DNA of 64,000 nucleotides from Shouchella hunanensis (GTDB taxonomy: Bacteria > Bacillota > Bacilli > Bacillales > Bacillaceae_D). The translations under genes were made by a program, and so were the position numbers. A model generated the notes under the pieces. That model searched no databases, was not told where the DNA came from, and was given only the letters and a program-made list of their open reading frames with translations. The stretch lies in NCBI RefSeq assembly GCF_028735875.1, contig NZ_CP117834.1, positions 2,344,001 through 2,408,000 on the forward strand, in the 5' to 3' direction. Positions 16,051 to 24,840 of this stretch are shown in pieces; position 1 is the first letter of the stretch, and each line of letters begins with the position of its first letter.

Positions 16051-16243
16051 ATGTCCATAATGTCAGTAAAGGACCGTTCTCTCCAAATATAGGGTCGTGA
16101 CTTGGTTTAGGGACGGCTGCAATTTGTTGAATATGTTTCTCTTTCTCTATAGGATCACCTGTACAAAGATTATAGGCAGCCCCGTTTGGATAAGCCCCAA
16201 CAACTGTAAATGAATGACTACCCCGAAAGGTTATTCCTTCCGT
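16049..16243 (-). pseudogene. C-terminal gene remnant, unknown protein
   Basis: On the minus strand a frame of about 65 codons reads as plausible protein (GSHSFTVVGAYPNGAAYN ... HDPIFGENGPLLTLWT) and ends at TAA 16051-16049. It has no ATG, GTG or TTG. Upstream it runs into the end of the methyltransferase gene in another frame and soon meets a stop. It is probably the 3' end of a gene lost by deletion. The family was not recognised. Confidence 0.4.
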
Positions 16244-16845
16244 AATACAATTGACTGAAAGGCCAAGTCTCCACCAATGACGTTACTTGGAATTACGTTG
16301 AACGATTCAATGGAAAAAAAGGCGGATAAAAGAGATTGGAGAGGCTCATGTTCATAAAACGAGAAAAAGCGTTTAGGCTCATAAACATCCTCTTCCCATA
16401 TTCCTTCAGATGTTCTCCCGCCATACACACCTAAATAAAACAGACCATTTGGTTTTATCACCCTCTTTAATTCACTTAACACCTCACTTAATTCTGCTTT
16501 CGGAACGTGTAACAGGCAATTGAATGCATAGATAGCATCAAACTGTTCATCAGGAAACTGGAGTTGATAAAAGCTCATTTCTGCTGCCTCAAGACCTTTG
16601 CTTTTACAAATGGCAATCATTTCAGGGGACAAGTCTGTACTAAATGTATGGAGCCCATGTTGATGAAAATACAAACTATCATGTCCAGGACCTGCACCGA
16701 TCTCTAGTAAACTTGTCTTCTTTTCTCGTTGCAACACTCGTAGAAACCCTTCTCTTTCATTTGTTTTCCAATCATCTGTTATAGCAGAATCTCGGTATTT
16801 CGCTTGTTTGTTGTAGGCTTCTTTTAATTGTTGTTGTGTGTTCAT
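16231..16845 (-). CDS. Class I SAM-dependent methyltransferase
   Basis: The 204-residue protein has the Rossmann SAM-binding motif LLEIGAGPGHDSLYF, the acidic end of strand 2 (TFSTDLSPEM), and the motif IV-like FDAIYAFNCLLHVP. It resembles small-molecule methyltransferases of the Methyltransf_11/25 type. The substrate is unknown. It begins 15 nt after the HIT gene, so it probably belongs to a minus-strand operon with that gene and the membrane protein gene before it. Confidence 0.8.
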   Translation of the reverse strand: MNTQQQLKEAYNKQAKYRDSAITDDWKTNEREGFLRVLQREKKTSLLEIGAGPGHDSLYFHQHGLHTFSTDLSPEMIAICKSKGLEAAEMSFYQLQFPDEQFDAIYAFNCLLHVPKAELSEVLSELKRVIKPNGLFYLGVYGGRTSEGIWEEDVYEPKRFFSFYEHEPLQSLLSAFFSIESFNVIPSNVIGGDLAFQSIVLRKE

Positions 16846-16859
16846 ATCATGGCTCCTTA

Positions 16860-17324
16860 TTAATAAGCGTCTTTCATCAAAGTATGTAAATGCTTCGTTA
16901 TTTTTGTTCGTAAACTACCGTGTTTGTCTTCTTGGAACTGTTCGTTCTCATCCGTCCAGTTCTGTTTTGGGTATTGCCAAACTGGATAAGGAATGCGCTC
17001 TGCAGGCTCCCAGCTATATCTTGGGAAAATATGAGCATGTAAAAAGGCATCTGTATTGCCATAGATTGAATAATTTACTCGAATTGGCTTACATACATGA
17101 AGAATAGCATCACCAATCAAACTCATATCTAGTAGATAATCACTTCTTTTTTGATACGGCAACGCTTCAAGAGAAGGGTATTCTTCATCTGGTAATAGAA
17201 CGCAATAGCCGGGGAGGAACTGCGTGTCACCTATTACCGCAAATCCAGTGCGCATTCGTGCCATCACCATCGGATTTTGGTGTTGTTGTGCTGCTCTAAT
17301 GCGATTTTGTTTCCAATGATTCAT
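16860..17324 (-). CDS. HIT-family hydrolase
   Basis: The 154-residue protein carries the histidine triad-like sequence FLHAHIFPRYSWE, with a preceding DMSLIGDAIL helix and a PDEEYPSLEALP segment. HIT proteins cleave or transfer nucleotide phosphates, for example dinucleoside polyphosphates; the third triad histidine is replaced here (HAHIFPR), as in several branched HIT groups. ATG 17324 is chosen because AAAGGAG lies 8 nt before it; the frame from 17369 overlaps the preceding gene. Middle gene of a three-gene unit. Confidence 0.78.
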   Translation of the reverse strand: MNHWKQNRIRAAQQHQNPMVMARMRTGFAVIGDTQFLPGYCVLLPDEEYPSLEALPYQKRSDYLLDMSLIGDAILHVCKPIRVNYSIYGNTDAFLHAHIFPRYSWEPAERIPYPVWQYPKQNWTDENEQFQEDKHGSLRTKITKHLHTLMKDAY

Positions 17325-17337
17325 AGTGTCATCTCCT

Positions 17338-18045
17338 TTATTTACGATGAATGAAATGAAAGGCAACATAAACGGCTAACAAGAAATAGTGTTCTTCCTT
17401 ATTTCCTTTTGAAGAGAGCGACAGTTCATATTGATAACGACTAACATGTTTGCCGGTTCCGATTAGAAAATCGTTACAGGTGATGCGCAATTCCTGACCA
17501 ATAAGCTCGGTTGTCAATTGAAATGTGCTGTCATTCTGTTGAACAAACATCCAACTCTTTCCATTCCTCAAAGCAGATAGAGCTGAGTCAAGCTGAGCAG
17601 TTCCTACCTTGGTATTATTTTGGTAAATAAGCCATTCTTTTCGTTTATCATGTTGTTGGAAAGACAGATACGTGCCGTTTTCAAATGAAAAATGAAGTTG
17701 GAGGTGGTGACTACCTTGTCCACGAGCAAGTGATTCGAGGAGCCGGTGCCATTTCTTTTTGTACGATCGTTCGACATATCCAATTCTTTCGCCTTGAAAG
17801 AAAAGCGGCTTTTTATTCGTTGATACGCGATCAAACAATCGAACAGAAAAGACAGCTTTATTGTGATGTGGGACATAGTCTTGATCTTTTCTGCCTTGCC
17901 ACCGAAGAAACAAGGTTAATAGGAAGGCAACAAACAGAAAGAATCCTGTGGCGAAAACTTGGAGCCACTCAAGCTTCCCAGTGAAAGCGAAGCGAATTGG
18001 AATAGCGACTACACCTACAAGGAAAAATACGTAAAGAATATTCAT
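17338..18045 (-). CDS. Hypothetical membrane protein, possibly tubby/LURP-like beta domain
   Basis: The 235-residue protein has two N-terminal membrane helices (about 3-20 and 27-47) and then a soluble region of alternating beta strands (SVRLFDRV, LFFQGERIGYVER, LHLQLHFSFENGTYLSFQ, RITCNDFLIGTGKH). It ends in a hydrophobic stretch YFLLAVYVAFHFI. The strand pattern recalls tubby-C/LURP-like proteins of bacilli, but this is a guess. First gene of the unit with HIT and methyltransferase; the next gene starts 13 nt after its stop. Confidence 0.55.
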   Translation of the reverse strand: MNILYVFFLVGVVAIPIRFAFTGKLEWLQVFATGFFLFVAFLLTLFLRWQGRKDQDYVPHHNKAVFSVRLFDRVSTNKKPLFFQGERIGYVERSYKKKWHRLLESLARGQGSHHLQLHFSFENGTYLSFQQHDKRKEWLIYQNNTKVGTAQLDSALSALRNGKSWMFVQQNDSTFQLTTELIGQELRITCNDFLIGTGKHVSRYQYELSLSSKGNKEEHYFLLAVYVAFHFIHRK

Positions 18046-18161
18046 AATAAATGGTGCCCTCCTAGGCTGAGGAATGCTTCTTACCAGTATACATAAAAAA
18101 GACAGGTAAATGATAACATTACGAATAGTGAATGTTATACTAAAGTAGGAGGGATGATGGA

Positions 18162-18731
18162 ATGCATGATGAATATGAGGAGAAACGAGTCAAAGAGATA
18201 GATGAAGAGATTTGCGCTTTGCTACACAAACGTAAGGTGATGACAAACAATAATCCAGGCTGTCCGCCTATGGATCAAATGGAAGAATGGGCACAAACCT
18301 ATCAACTTGAAAAGGAAATGATTGCGAGTATTTTTCATGTCGCCGCTAACGAGGAAGAGTATAGGCCAATGATTCAACCTAAGGGCTATGTAAACACCAT
18401 TCCTCAATCGTTGTTACATGAAGAGGACGACATCCTTTATAGCATACCAGCGTTGCAAACCTATCAAAATGCAACAGTGTTACTACTGCAAATGGTCTGT
18501 CGTCCAGAGAAGGTCAATTTTCATGAGCGGACGAGGATTTTTACAATCAACGTAAAAGGGTCAAAGCCATACAGAGCCCAAATGACAGAGGGAAGTGGTG
18601 GGGATGCGATGCAAGGCTATCGGTTTGTTGTTAGCCCTGCGATACAAGAAGAGGTAACGATTGTAGTAGAGGAAAAAGAATGGAGCAAAAAAACACCGCT
18701 GACAACTTTTGAGTGGATCGTAAAAGCTTGA
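18162..18731 (+). CDS. Hypothetical protein with chorismate mutase-like N-terminal helix
   Basis: The 189-residue soluble protein has an N-terminal segment VKEIDEEICALLHKRKVMT that resembles the first helix of AroQ chorismate mutases. It is too short for a full enzyme and is followed by an acidic, mostly beta region (ATVLLLQMVCRPEKVNF, GYRFVVSPAIQEEVTIVVEE). I cannot name a family. AGGAGG (18147-18152) lies 9 nt before ATG. The SDR gene follows 19 nt later, so the two are likely cotranscribed. Confidence 0.55.
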   Translation: MHDEYEEKRVKEIDEEICALLHKRKVMTNNNPGCPPMDQMEEWAQTYQLEKEMIASIFHVAANEEEYRPMIQPKGYVNTIPQSLLHEEDDILYSIPALQTYQNATVLLLQMVCRPEKVNFHERTRIFTINVKGSKPYRAQMTEGSGGDAMQGYRFVVSPAIQEEVTIVVEEKEWSKKTPLTTFEWIVKA

Positions 18732-18750
18732 ACAAAAGGAGAACAATCGA

Positions 18751-19548
18751 ATGCCATTTAAGCGAGAAACGTTGCCATTGCAGAATAAAACCGTGTTGAT
18801 AACAGGGGTTAGTCGTAGAAAAGGGATCGGATATGCCATTGCTAGGCAATGTGCTGCTTACGGTGCATCCATTGTCATCCAGCATTACCGCATTCACGAC
18901 AAAGAGCAAGACTGGGGAGCCGATTCATTAGAGGCTGTTTTAGATGGGATAAAAGAACAGTTGACAGAAGATGCGACGCTAACGGAGTTTTCAGCAAATT
19001 TTGAGGAAGCGAAAGCCCCTGCACAACTTTTCGAGAAGATCGAGCATGCACATGTTGATGCACTCGTATGTAATCATGCCATGAGTGGGAGTGATGGTTC
19101 TTTAATGGCGATAAATAGTGAATCCCTTTCTCGTCATTACGTGGTCAACACCCAATCTAGTTTGTTGCTTGCCAAGCATTTTACAAAGCAGTTTAAACCG
19201 GAGACGGGGCGGGGAAAAGTGATCTTTATGACGTCTGGACAAGAGCTAGGTCCCCTGCGCGGCGAAATTGCGTACGGATCTGCAAAAGGTGCCATTGCCG
19301 GGATAACTGAGACCATTGCCGATGAATTAGCCGATTACAACATTACAGTAAACACAGTCAACCCAGGCCCTGTTGATACAGGTTATATGACGGCCGAACT
19401 TTGGCAGGCATTAAAGCCAAAATTTCCATTTGGGCGTATGGGTGAAAATGATGATCCAGCACGACTCATTGCGTGGTTATTAACAGATGAAGCCAACTGG
19501 ATTACCGGTCAAATTATTAATTCAGAAGGCGGCTTTCGTAGAGGATGA
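18751..19548 (+). CDS. Short-chain dehydrogenase/reductase
   Basis: The 265-residue SDR has the NAD(P)-binding segment ITGVSRRKGIGYAIA, NHA in place of the usual NAG, catalytic serine in FMTSGQ, and YGSAK as YxxxK. VNPGPVDTGYM and the C-terminal NSEGGFRRG are typical of FabG-like reductases. The acceptor is unknown. The irregular glycine motif (GVSRRKGIG) resembles bacillar 3-oxoacyl-ACP reductase-like paralogues. Confidence 0.82.
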   Translation: MPFKRETLPLQNKTVLITGVSRRKGIGYAIARQCAAYGASIVIQHYRIHDKEQDWGADSLEAVLDGIKEQLTEDATLTEFSANFEEAKAPAQLFEKIEHAHVDALVCNHAMSGSDGSLMAINSESLSRHYVVNTQSSLLLAKHFTKQFKPETGRGKVIFMTSGQELGPLRGEIAYGSAKGAIAGITETIADELADYNITVNTVNPGPVDTGYMTAELWQALKPKFPFGRMGENDDPARLIAWLLTDEANWITGQIINSEGGFRRG

Positions 19549-19623
19549 AAATGTAGAAAAAATTTCGAATGGTTGCACATCTAATCGATTATAATGATTA
19601 AAAATAGGAAAAGAGGCACGTAC

Positions 19624-19830
19624 ATGAACGATAAAGTTGTCTGGTATGGTCGCTGTTTGTTTATAGTAGGCATTGTATTATTTGGTCTTACTCAAATTGC
19701 GTTGGCAATGGACATACACGACCCCACCTTATTTACAGGAGCGATGATTGCTTATTATGCGAGTATTATCTTCTTTATTGTTGGTCTTATTACTATACTA
19801 ACGGATTTATTTCAAAGCCAAGATGAATAG
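19624..19830 (+). CDS. Small two-helix membrane protein
   Basis: The 68-residue protein has two predicted membrane helices (about 10-29 and 40-61), a polar N-terminus MNDKVVWYGR and a polar tail FQSQDE. ATG 19624 with AAGAGG upstream is preferred to ATG 19594, which would add ten basic residues. Function is unknown. A terminator follows directly. Confidence 0.55.
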   Translation: MNDKVVWYGRCLFIVGIVLFGLTQIALAMDIHDPTLFTGAMIAYYASIIFFIVGLITILTDLFQSQDE

Positions 19831-19837
19831 CCCTTTC

Positions 19838-19864
19838 CCCCTTTTAGTAAAAAAGGGGATTTTG
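19838..19864 (+). terminator. Intrinsic terminator
   Basis: CCCCTTTT (19838-19845) pairs with AAAAGGGG (19851-19858), then ATTTTG. Confidence 0.75.
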
Positions 19865-19932
19865 TTTAGTTTTTAAAGCATTCAATGCTACAATAAAAAG
19901 AAATTGGAAGGTATGAAGCTGGAGGAGTTTGT

Positions 19933-20991
19933 ATGCAATCAGTCCCAACAAATGCAATTAAAGTAGTGTCGCGCGCTAAGAAGGAAACCATTCCTAAAGC
20001 TCATGAAGAGCTACGTCATTGGAAAAGTGAAGCCATGAAGATACAAGACGAATCGATCCGTGAGCAAGCAACATGGACTGTTAGCGATAAAACGTTTCAC
20101 GCTGAAGGAGGCAGTATTATCGGTCTTCTGTCTGGCGCAAATAAAGATCGCTATATTCAATTTATGGTAGGGTATCAGTCGATTTGTGATTTTTTAGATA
20201 CGCTTTGCGATAAAAATGACAGCACGAACCCGGACGATTTTCGTTCCATTCACAATGCGCTATTAGATACATTAGAGCCTGAAAAAGAGTTTAGTGATTA
20301 CTATCAATATCGATCAGGCTTTCATGATGATGGGTATTTACAAAAGCTGGTAACACGATGCCGTGAAGCGGTGCAGCAATTTCCTGGTTTTGATGTAATG
20401 AAAGAAGACATGAAGGAAGTTGCGGGTTATTATATTGATTTCCAAGTGTACAAGCATGTGGAAGAAGAGAAGCGTGAACCGTTGTTAAAAGCGTTTTATG
20501 AAGAAAATCAGCACCTTGTTCCAGGGATGCGTTGGTATGAGTTCGCTTGTGGTGCGGCATCAACCCTCGCACTTTATACACTTGCAGCCTATGCTGCTGC
20601 CTCTGAGCGGACAAAAGAAGAGTCGAAGCATATAAAAGAAGCTTATTTTCCTTGGGTCCAAGGCTTACACATTATGCTTGATTATTTTATTGATCAAGAG
20701 GAAGATCGCTTAGAAAATGAAATGAATTTTGCTGCATACTATGAGTCAAAGGAAGATATGATGGAGCGGTTTCGCTTTCTAGATGAACAAGCGAACGCGA
20801 AATTGAAAGGCTTGCCTGACGAGAAATTTCATATGCTTTTGAAGAAAGGCTTGTACGCACTTTATTTATCTGATGGAAAAGTAGCGAATAACCCTGAACT
20901 GAAAAAAGATGCAAAGGAAATTATTAAGCTAGGCGGAAAATCAGCGGCGTTTTTCTTCCAGAATCGCTGGATGTTTAAGCGTGCGATTTAA
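19933..20991 (+). CDS. ytpB: Tetraprenyl-beta-curcumene synthase (YtpB, DUF2600)
   Basis: This 352-residue all-helical protein matches YtpB over its length. It has the metal-binding segment YQSICDFLDTLCDKNDS and a second acidic motif MLDYFIDQEEDRLENE. YtpB is a large terpene synthase that cyclises tetraprenyl (C35) diphosphate to tetraprenyl-beta-curcumene, leading to sesquarterpenes found in Bacillus spores and membranes. TGGAGG precedes the ATG. It is a monocistronic unit with a terminator after it, although the RNA could read into the GNAT gene. Confidence 0.88.
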   Translation: MQSVPTNAIKVVSRAKKETIPKAHEELRHWKSEAMKIQDESIREQATWTVSDKTFHAEGGSIIGLLSGANKDRYIQFMVGYQSICDFLDTLCDKNDSTNPDDFRSIHNALLDTLEPEKEFSDYYQYRSGFHDDGYLQKLVTRCREAVQQFPGFDVMKEDMKEVAGYYIDFQVYKHVEEEKREPLLKAFYEENQHLVPGMRWYEFACGAASTLALYTLAAYAAASERTKEESKHIKEAYFPWVQGLHIMLDYFIDQEEDRLENEMNFAAYYESKEDMMERFRFLDEQANAKLKGLPDEKFHMLLKKGLYALYLSDGKVANNPELKKDAKEIIKLGGKSAAFFFQNRWMFKRAI

Positions 20992-20996
20992 CAATG

Positions 20997-21030
20997 AAGG
21001 CATCTCGGAATCTGACGAGGTGCCTTTTTC
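20997..21030 (+). terminator. Terminator of ytpB
   Basis: AAGGCATCTCG (20997-21007) pairs with CGAGGTGCCTT (21016-21026) with one G-U pair, then TTTC. Confidence 0.75.
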
Positions 21031-21043
21031 AAGGAGGAACAAA

Positions 21044-21523
21044 ATGAGAATCAGAGAAATAAAGGAAGACAATCGAACAGACGTTGAAGCGTTTTTTAGC
21101 CAACAATGGGGTTCTCCACTAATGGTCGTTGCCAGCGGTGTCTATGATTGTAGTGAACTTGATGGCTATGTTGCGCTAAATGAAGCTGGAGACATCATTG
21201 GTTTACTAACGTTTGCGTATCGCAACGGACAAATGGAAGTGATGTCGTTAGATAGTGTGAAGGAAGGCGTTGGCGTAGGGACTGCTTTACTGGAAACCGT
21301 AGAAAACGGTGCCAGAGAAAAGGGCAAAAAAGCGATTCATCTTGTGACAACAAATGATAATGTACATGCACTAGCATTTTACCAAAGAAGAGGCTATGTG
21401 CTACATAAGCTTTATAAAGAAGCCGTAAAGAAAGCACGTTTGCTTAAGCCTGAAATTCCGCACGTTGCAGAAAATGGCATTCCTATAAGGGATGAGATTG
21501 AGTTAATCAAGTCACTTGTATAA
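21044..21523 (+). CDS. GNAT-family N-acetyltransferase
   Basis: The 159-residue enzyme has the GNAT core: GDIIGLLTFAYRNGQMEVMSL, then the acetyl-CoA loop EGVGVGTALLETVENGA, and HALAFYQRRGYVLHKLY. ATG 21044 has AAGGAGG 6 nt upstream; the longer frame from 20981 runs back through the ytpB terminator and is rejected. It lies 13 nt before aadK and may share its transcript, hinting at a drug or amine substrate, but that is inference. Confidence 0.8.
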   Translation: MRIREIKEDNRTDVEAFFSQQWGSPLMVVASGVYDCSELDGYVALNEAGDIIGLLTFAYRNGQMEVMSLDSVKEGVGVGTALLETVENGAREKGKKAIHLVTTNDNVHALAFYQRRGYVLHKLYKEAVKKARLLKPEIPHVAENGIPIRDEIELIKSLV

Positions 21524-21536
21524 GGAGGAAGAAACG

Positions 21537-22418
21537 ATGCGATCAGAAAAGGAAATGATGAATCTTATTCTTTCAATCGCCAGCGAAGATGAACGTATTT
21601 TGGCTGTGTATATGAATGGGTCTAGAACAAACAAGAACGCACCGAAAGACCTTTTTCAAGATTATGACATTGTTTATGTGGTAGAGAATACGGCTCCATT
21701 TGTACAAGAGCGAGCGTGGTTAAATCAATTCGGTAAGCGTTTACTTATGCAAGAGCCAGCTCAACACGATGAAGCTTTAGGGAGAAACGTGAATGTCGAT
21801 CGTTCTTATACGTACTTAATGTTGCTTGCCGATGGCAACCGAATTGATTTACATGTTGAGACGATTGCGTCAATGAAAGAAGGGTACAGAAACGATTCTT
21901 TAACGATACCGTTACTAGATAAAAGGGGAATTTTGCCTGATATCGCACCAGCTTCCGATAAAGATTATCGAGTGAGAAAACCATCGGAAGCGGAATTTTT
22001 AATTAGCTGTAACGAGTTTTGGTGGTGTTTACAAAATGTTGTGAAAGGGATTTGGCGAGATGAGCTCCCTTATGCTAAAGAAATGTTCGATGGTGTTGTA
22101 AGAATACCGTTAAACCATATGACCTCTTGGTGGATTCAACAAAATCAAAGCGAACCAGTGGCTACAGGAAAAATGGGTAAGTATTTTAAACGGTTCTTAC
22201 CTGAGCCGTTATGGGAGCAGTACAAACACACGTATAGCGGCCCTTCACATGAAGACTTCTGGCGCTCTCTTTTTACCGCATGTGATTTATTTAGTACGTT
22301 AGCGAGAGATGTAGCTAGCCAATTAACCTATCCGTATAACGAAGAAGAAGAAAAGCATATGCTCCTGTATCTACGACGAGTGCAGTCGTTGTCAAAAGAG
22401 GCGACGGAGATTTTCTAA
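21537..22418 (+). CDS. aadK: Aminoglycoside 6-adenylyltransferase (AadK-like)
   Basis: The 293-residue nucleotidyltransferase has the N-terminal metal site MNGSRTNKNAPKDLFQDYDIVYVV (GSR plus DxD) and a third acidic residue in NRIDLHVET. The C-terminal domain starts PSEAEFLISCNEFWWCLQNVVKG. It matches chromosomal AadK of Bacillus, which adenylates streptomycin at position 6. ATG 21537 is 8 nt after AAGGAGG; the frame from 21516 overlaps the GNAT stop. It probably confers intrinsic low-level streptomycin resistance. Confidence 0.88.
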   Translation: MRSEKEMMNLILSIASEDERILAVYMNGSRTNKNAPKDLFQDYDIVYVVENTAPFVQERAWLNQFGKRLLMQEPAQHDEALGRNVNVDRSYTYLMLLADGNRIDLHVETIASMKEGYRNDSLTIPLLDKRGILPDIAPASDKDYRVRKPSEAEFLISCNEFWWCLQNVVKGIWRDELPYAKEMFDGVVRIPLNHMTSWWIQQNQSEPVATGKMGKYFKRFLPEPLWEQYKHTYSGPSHEDFWRSLFTACDLFSTLARDVASQLTYPYNEEEEKHMLLYLRRVQSLSKEATEIF

Positions 22419-22532
22419 AGGGACGGTTAGTGAACAAGAGTAGTAAAAAGAACTAAATTTTTGATTGTTCTGTTTTTAAAAGAGCGTTACACTTGTGTAC
22501 ATATAAGAGTGTGAGGAGATGGTTTATAGGGG

Positions 22533-23750
22533 ATGAGTTCAAAGTCTAGAGTTGTGGCAATCGCGCTTATCACAGCAGTAGCCGTACTAGGAGACGCAAT
22601 GTTGTTTATTGTGTTACCGTTAAATTGGGAGGAATTTGGTTTAACAGCGGTATGGCAAGTTGGTGTACTTTTATCCATTAATCGCTTCGTTCGCTTACCG
22701 ATTACACCTCTTATCGGTCTTTTTTACAAAAAATTTGATGTGCGTGTTGGTATGGTAGTAGCCGTATGTCTAGCAGGGATCAGCACGCTGTTCTATGGCT
22801 TATCAAGTGGGTTTATTGTTTTATTAATCATGCGCATTTTCTGGGGGATTGCATGGTCTTTTATCCGTCTTGGCGGTTTATTGACAGTTGTTTCATTGTC
22901 TCAAGATACGAACCGGGGCAATTTAATGGGTCTCTACAATGGTCTTTGGGGATTAGGTGGTTTAACAGGAATGTTGGCAGGTGGCGTCTTTGTAGATATT
23001 TTTTCGATAACGGCTGTTACGACGATTTTTGCCTTCGGCTCGTTTTTACTTCTCCCATTTATTTATATGCTTATTCCGAAAACAGAAGGAAAAGAGGCGG
23101 CTCAGGAAGCGGCTGATAAGTATAAAAACCTTGATATGACATTCCTCACTCCTTACATTCGTTTAGTCATCGCAACAAGTGCCACAATGGGTTTTATCGT
23201 TTTAGGTATTTTTGCTTCTTCTTTAAGTACACTTATTGGTCGAAGCTATGATGAGCAATGGTCGATTTTGGGTCTAACCATTGGCGTTCTTGGATTAGCA
23301 GGCGCAATACAGGCATTTCGCTGGGCGTGGGAACCATTTATTGCCCCTCTATTTGGCCGTATGGTTGATCGCTCAACCAATAAACAAACCCTCATACTTG
23401 TACCTTTACTCATTAGCATTGTCACGTTTTGGTTTTTAGGTTTCCTTGACAAGGTTGTTCCTCTGCTAATCGTTATTTTTGTCTTTCAGTTTGCATCAAC
23501 CATGTTTGTGACCGTTACGGACACACTTGCTGCCGGAGCCGCTTCTAAAACAGACTCTGTCAAGATGATGACTGTTCACACCGTTATGGTTGATCTTGGG
23601 GCTGCAATAGGACCACTGTTATCGTTTTTAATTCTTTTCTGGTTTGATTTAAGTATGGTGTTCTATGTTGCGAGTATTCTTATGGCAGTGTTAGCGGCTG
23701 CTTGGATTCTATATGGCATAAAACAAAAAAAGACCTTGAGTCGTGTATAG
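22533..23750 (+). CDS. Major facilitator superfamily transporter
   Basis: This 405-residue protein has 12 predicted membrane helices in two halves with a cytoplasmic loop around 185-205 (PKTEGKEAAQEAADKYKN). The conserved loop 2-3 region is weak (GLFYKKFDVRVG), and MRIFWGIAWSFIRLGG marks helix 4. It is probably an exporter of small organic compounds; the substrate cannot be inferred. The ribosome binding site is weak (ATAGGGG directly before ATG 22533). It ends in a bidirectional terminator. Confidence 0.78.
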   Translation: MSSKSRVVAIALITAVAVLGDAMLFIVLPLNWEEFGLTAVWQVGVLLSINRFVRLPITPLIGLFYKKFDVRVGMVVAVCLAGISTLFYGLSSGFIVLLIMRIFWGIAWSFIRLGGLLTVVSLSQDTNRGNLMGLYNGLWGLGGLTGMLAGGVFVDIFSITAVTTIFAFGSFLLLPFIYMLIPKTEGKEAAQEAADKYKNLDMTFLTPYIRLVIATSATMGFIVLGIFASSLSTLIGRSYDEQWSILGLTIGVLGLAGAIQAFRWAWEPFIAPLFGRMVDRSTNKQTLILVPLLISIVTFWFLGFLDKVVPLLIVIFVFQFASTMFVTVTDTLAAGAASKTDSVKMMTVHTVMVDLGAAIGPLLSFLILFWFDLSMVFYVASILMAVLAAAWILYGIKQKKTLSRV

Positions 23751-23766
23751 TTCTCAAGGTCTTTTT
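23727..23766. terminator. Bidirectional terminator
   Basis: AAAAAGACCTTGAG (23727-23740) and CTCAAGGTCTTTTT (23753-23766) form a perfect 14-bp stem overlapping the end of the MFS gene. Confidence 0.88.
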
Positions 23767-23859
23767 AGCTTCTTTTCCTCTAATTATCACAATTTCTGTC
23801 ATTATTTCCGGGGCAATAAGAGAAGGGAATAGATGAAATTGACAAGATCTTCGCTTACA

Positions 23860-24618
23860 TTACAGCAATCGCGCTTTAATCAGAAATCGGTGCTGAATAA
23901 AATCAATATAGCCTTTACACTGAATATGCTCATGCATCTGCTGAAGTGGCCGTATATATTTCTCAACAGAAAAATCAGGAATTTGCCAAGGAATGGCTTT
24001 TAAATAGTAAATCACCGCACCTACATCATAAAATCGCTGCACACCGATCTTTTCTAGTGTTTTTTGAATGTGAAACGGCTTATTAGAGAAAGCTGCTAGT
24101 GCAAGGTTTAAATTCCATTTTGAATACAAAGGATCTATCTGGGCTCCCAGAGCTTTATTTAAGTCAGAACAGTCTTTTCCACCGACTTGTTGAGTTAAGA
24201 ACGTTCCGCCTGACTGTAACAATCGTTCTAGCTCGCTGACAGAATAAGAATCATGTTGATTTAAAATAAGATCAACATGAGAAGATGGTATGGGAATGTT
24301 CTCATCGGTTTGAGAAAAAACAACCGTAACGCCAAGGGGACGTAAGCGTTGACGAGCGATCGTTAGATTAGGTTCGTAGCCTTCTGTTGCGTAAGCAATA
24401 GGTGGATAAGGATGAAGTCTAGAAAAAAATTCTCCACCACCAGTCCCCATATCGAGGACGGCGTTTGCTTGTTGCATGGCGGCATACGCTAGTCCTCCAT
24501 ACGACCATGGTAATAAACTACTATTAAAGCGATTTAATGAGGTTAAACGGGAAAAATCCCAACCATTAAAAGCTTCTTCTTGTTCTTGTAAATAAACATC
24601 AAATAATGATTTGTCCAT
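23860..24618 (-). CDS. Class I SAM-dependent methyltransferase
   Basis: The 252-residue protein has motif I VLDMGTGGGEFF and motif II YEPNLTIARQRL. DENIPIPSSHVDLILNQHDSY follows, then FLTQQVGGKD. It resembles bacillar methyltransferases annotated next to antibiotic or metabolite genes. Substrate unknown. It is encoded alone on the minus strand between an MFS gene and a DJ-1-like pseudogene. Confidence 0.78.
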   Translation of the reverse strand: MDKSLFDVYLQEQEEAFNGWDFSRLTSLNRFNSSLLPWSYGGLAYAAMQQANAVLDMGTGGGEFFSRLHPYPPIAYATEGYEPNLTIARQRLRPLGVTVVFSQTDENIPIPSSHVDLILNQHDSYSVSELERLLQSGGTFLTQQVGGKDCSDLNKALGAQIDPLYSKWNLNLALAAFSNKPFHIQKTLEKIGVQRFYDVGAVIYYLKAIPWQIPDFSVEKYIRPLQQMHEHIQCKGYIDFIQHRFLIKARLL

Positions 24619-24793
24619 TTCTTTTATCCTCCATTCCGTTCACTAAACGTCTTAACTGAATAGAGGGAGGTCCGCGGATGATTCCATAAAGTTGTTAGGT
24701 TGGATGAGAGTAAGGGTACATGGTTTGGCCTCCAATAGAGTAAGTATGTCAAGTTGGAAACTATATTGTCAAGAATAATCTGAATAAATTAAC

Positions 24794-24822
24794 TTGTGTG
24801 TTATACCCCTATGAGGTATATT
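24794..24822 (+). promoter_or_regulatory. Promoter with embedded inverted repeat (CsoR/CstR-like operator)
   Basis: TTGTGT (24794-24799) and TATATT (24817-24822) are 17 bp apart. The spacer holds TATACC-CCTATGA-GGTATA (24802-24820), which resembles operators of CsoR/CstR-type copper or persulfide sensors. It lies 18 bp before the start of the DJ-1-like pseudogene. Confidence 0.5.
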
Positions 24823-24840
24823 GATCATAGAGGTGAGTTT

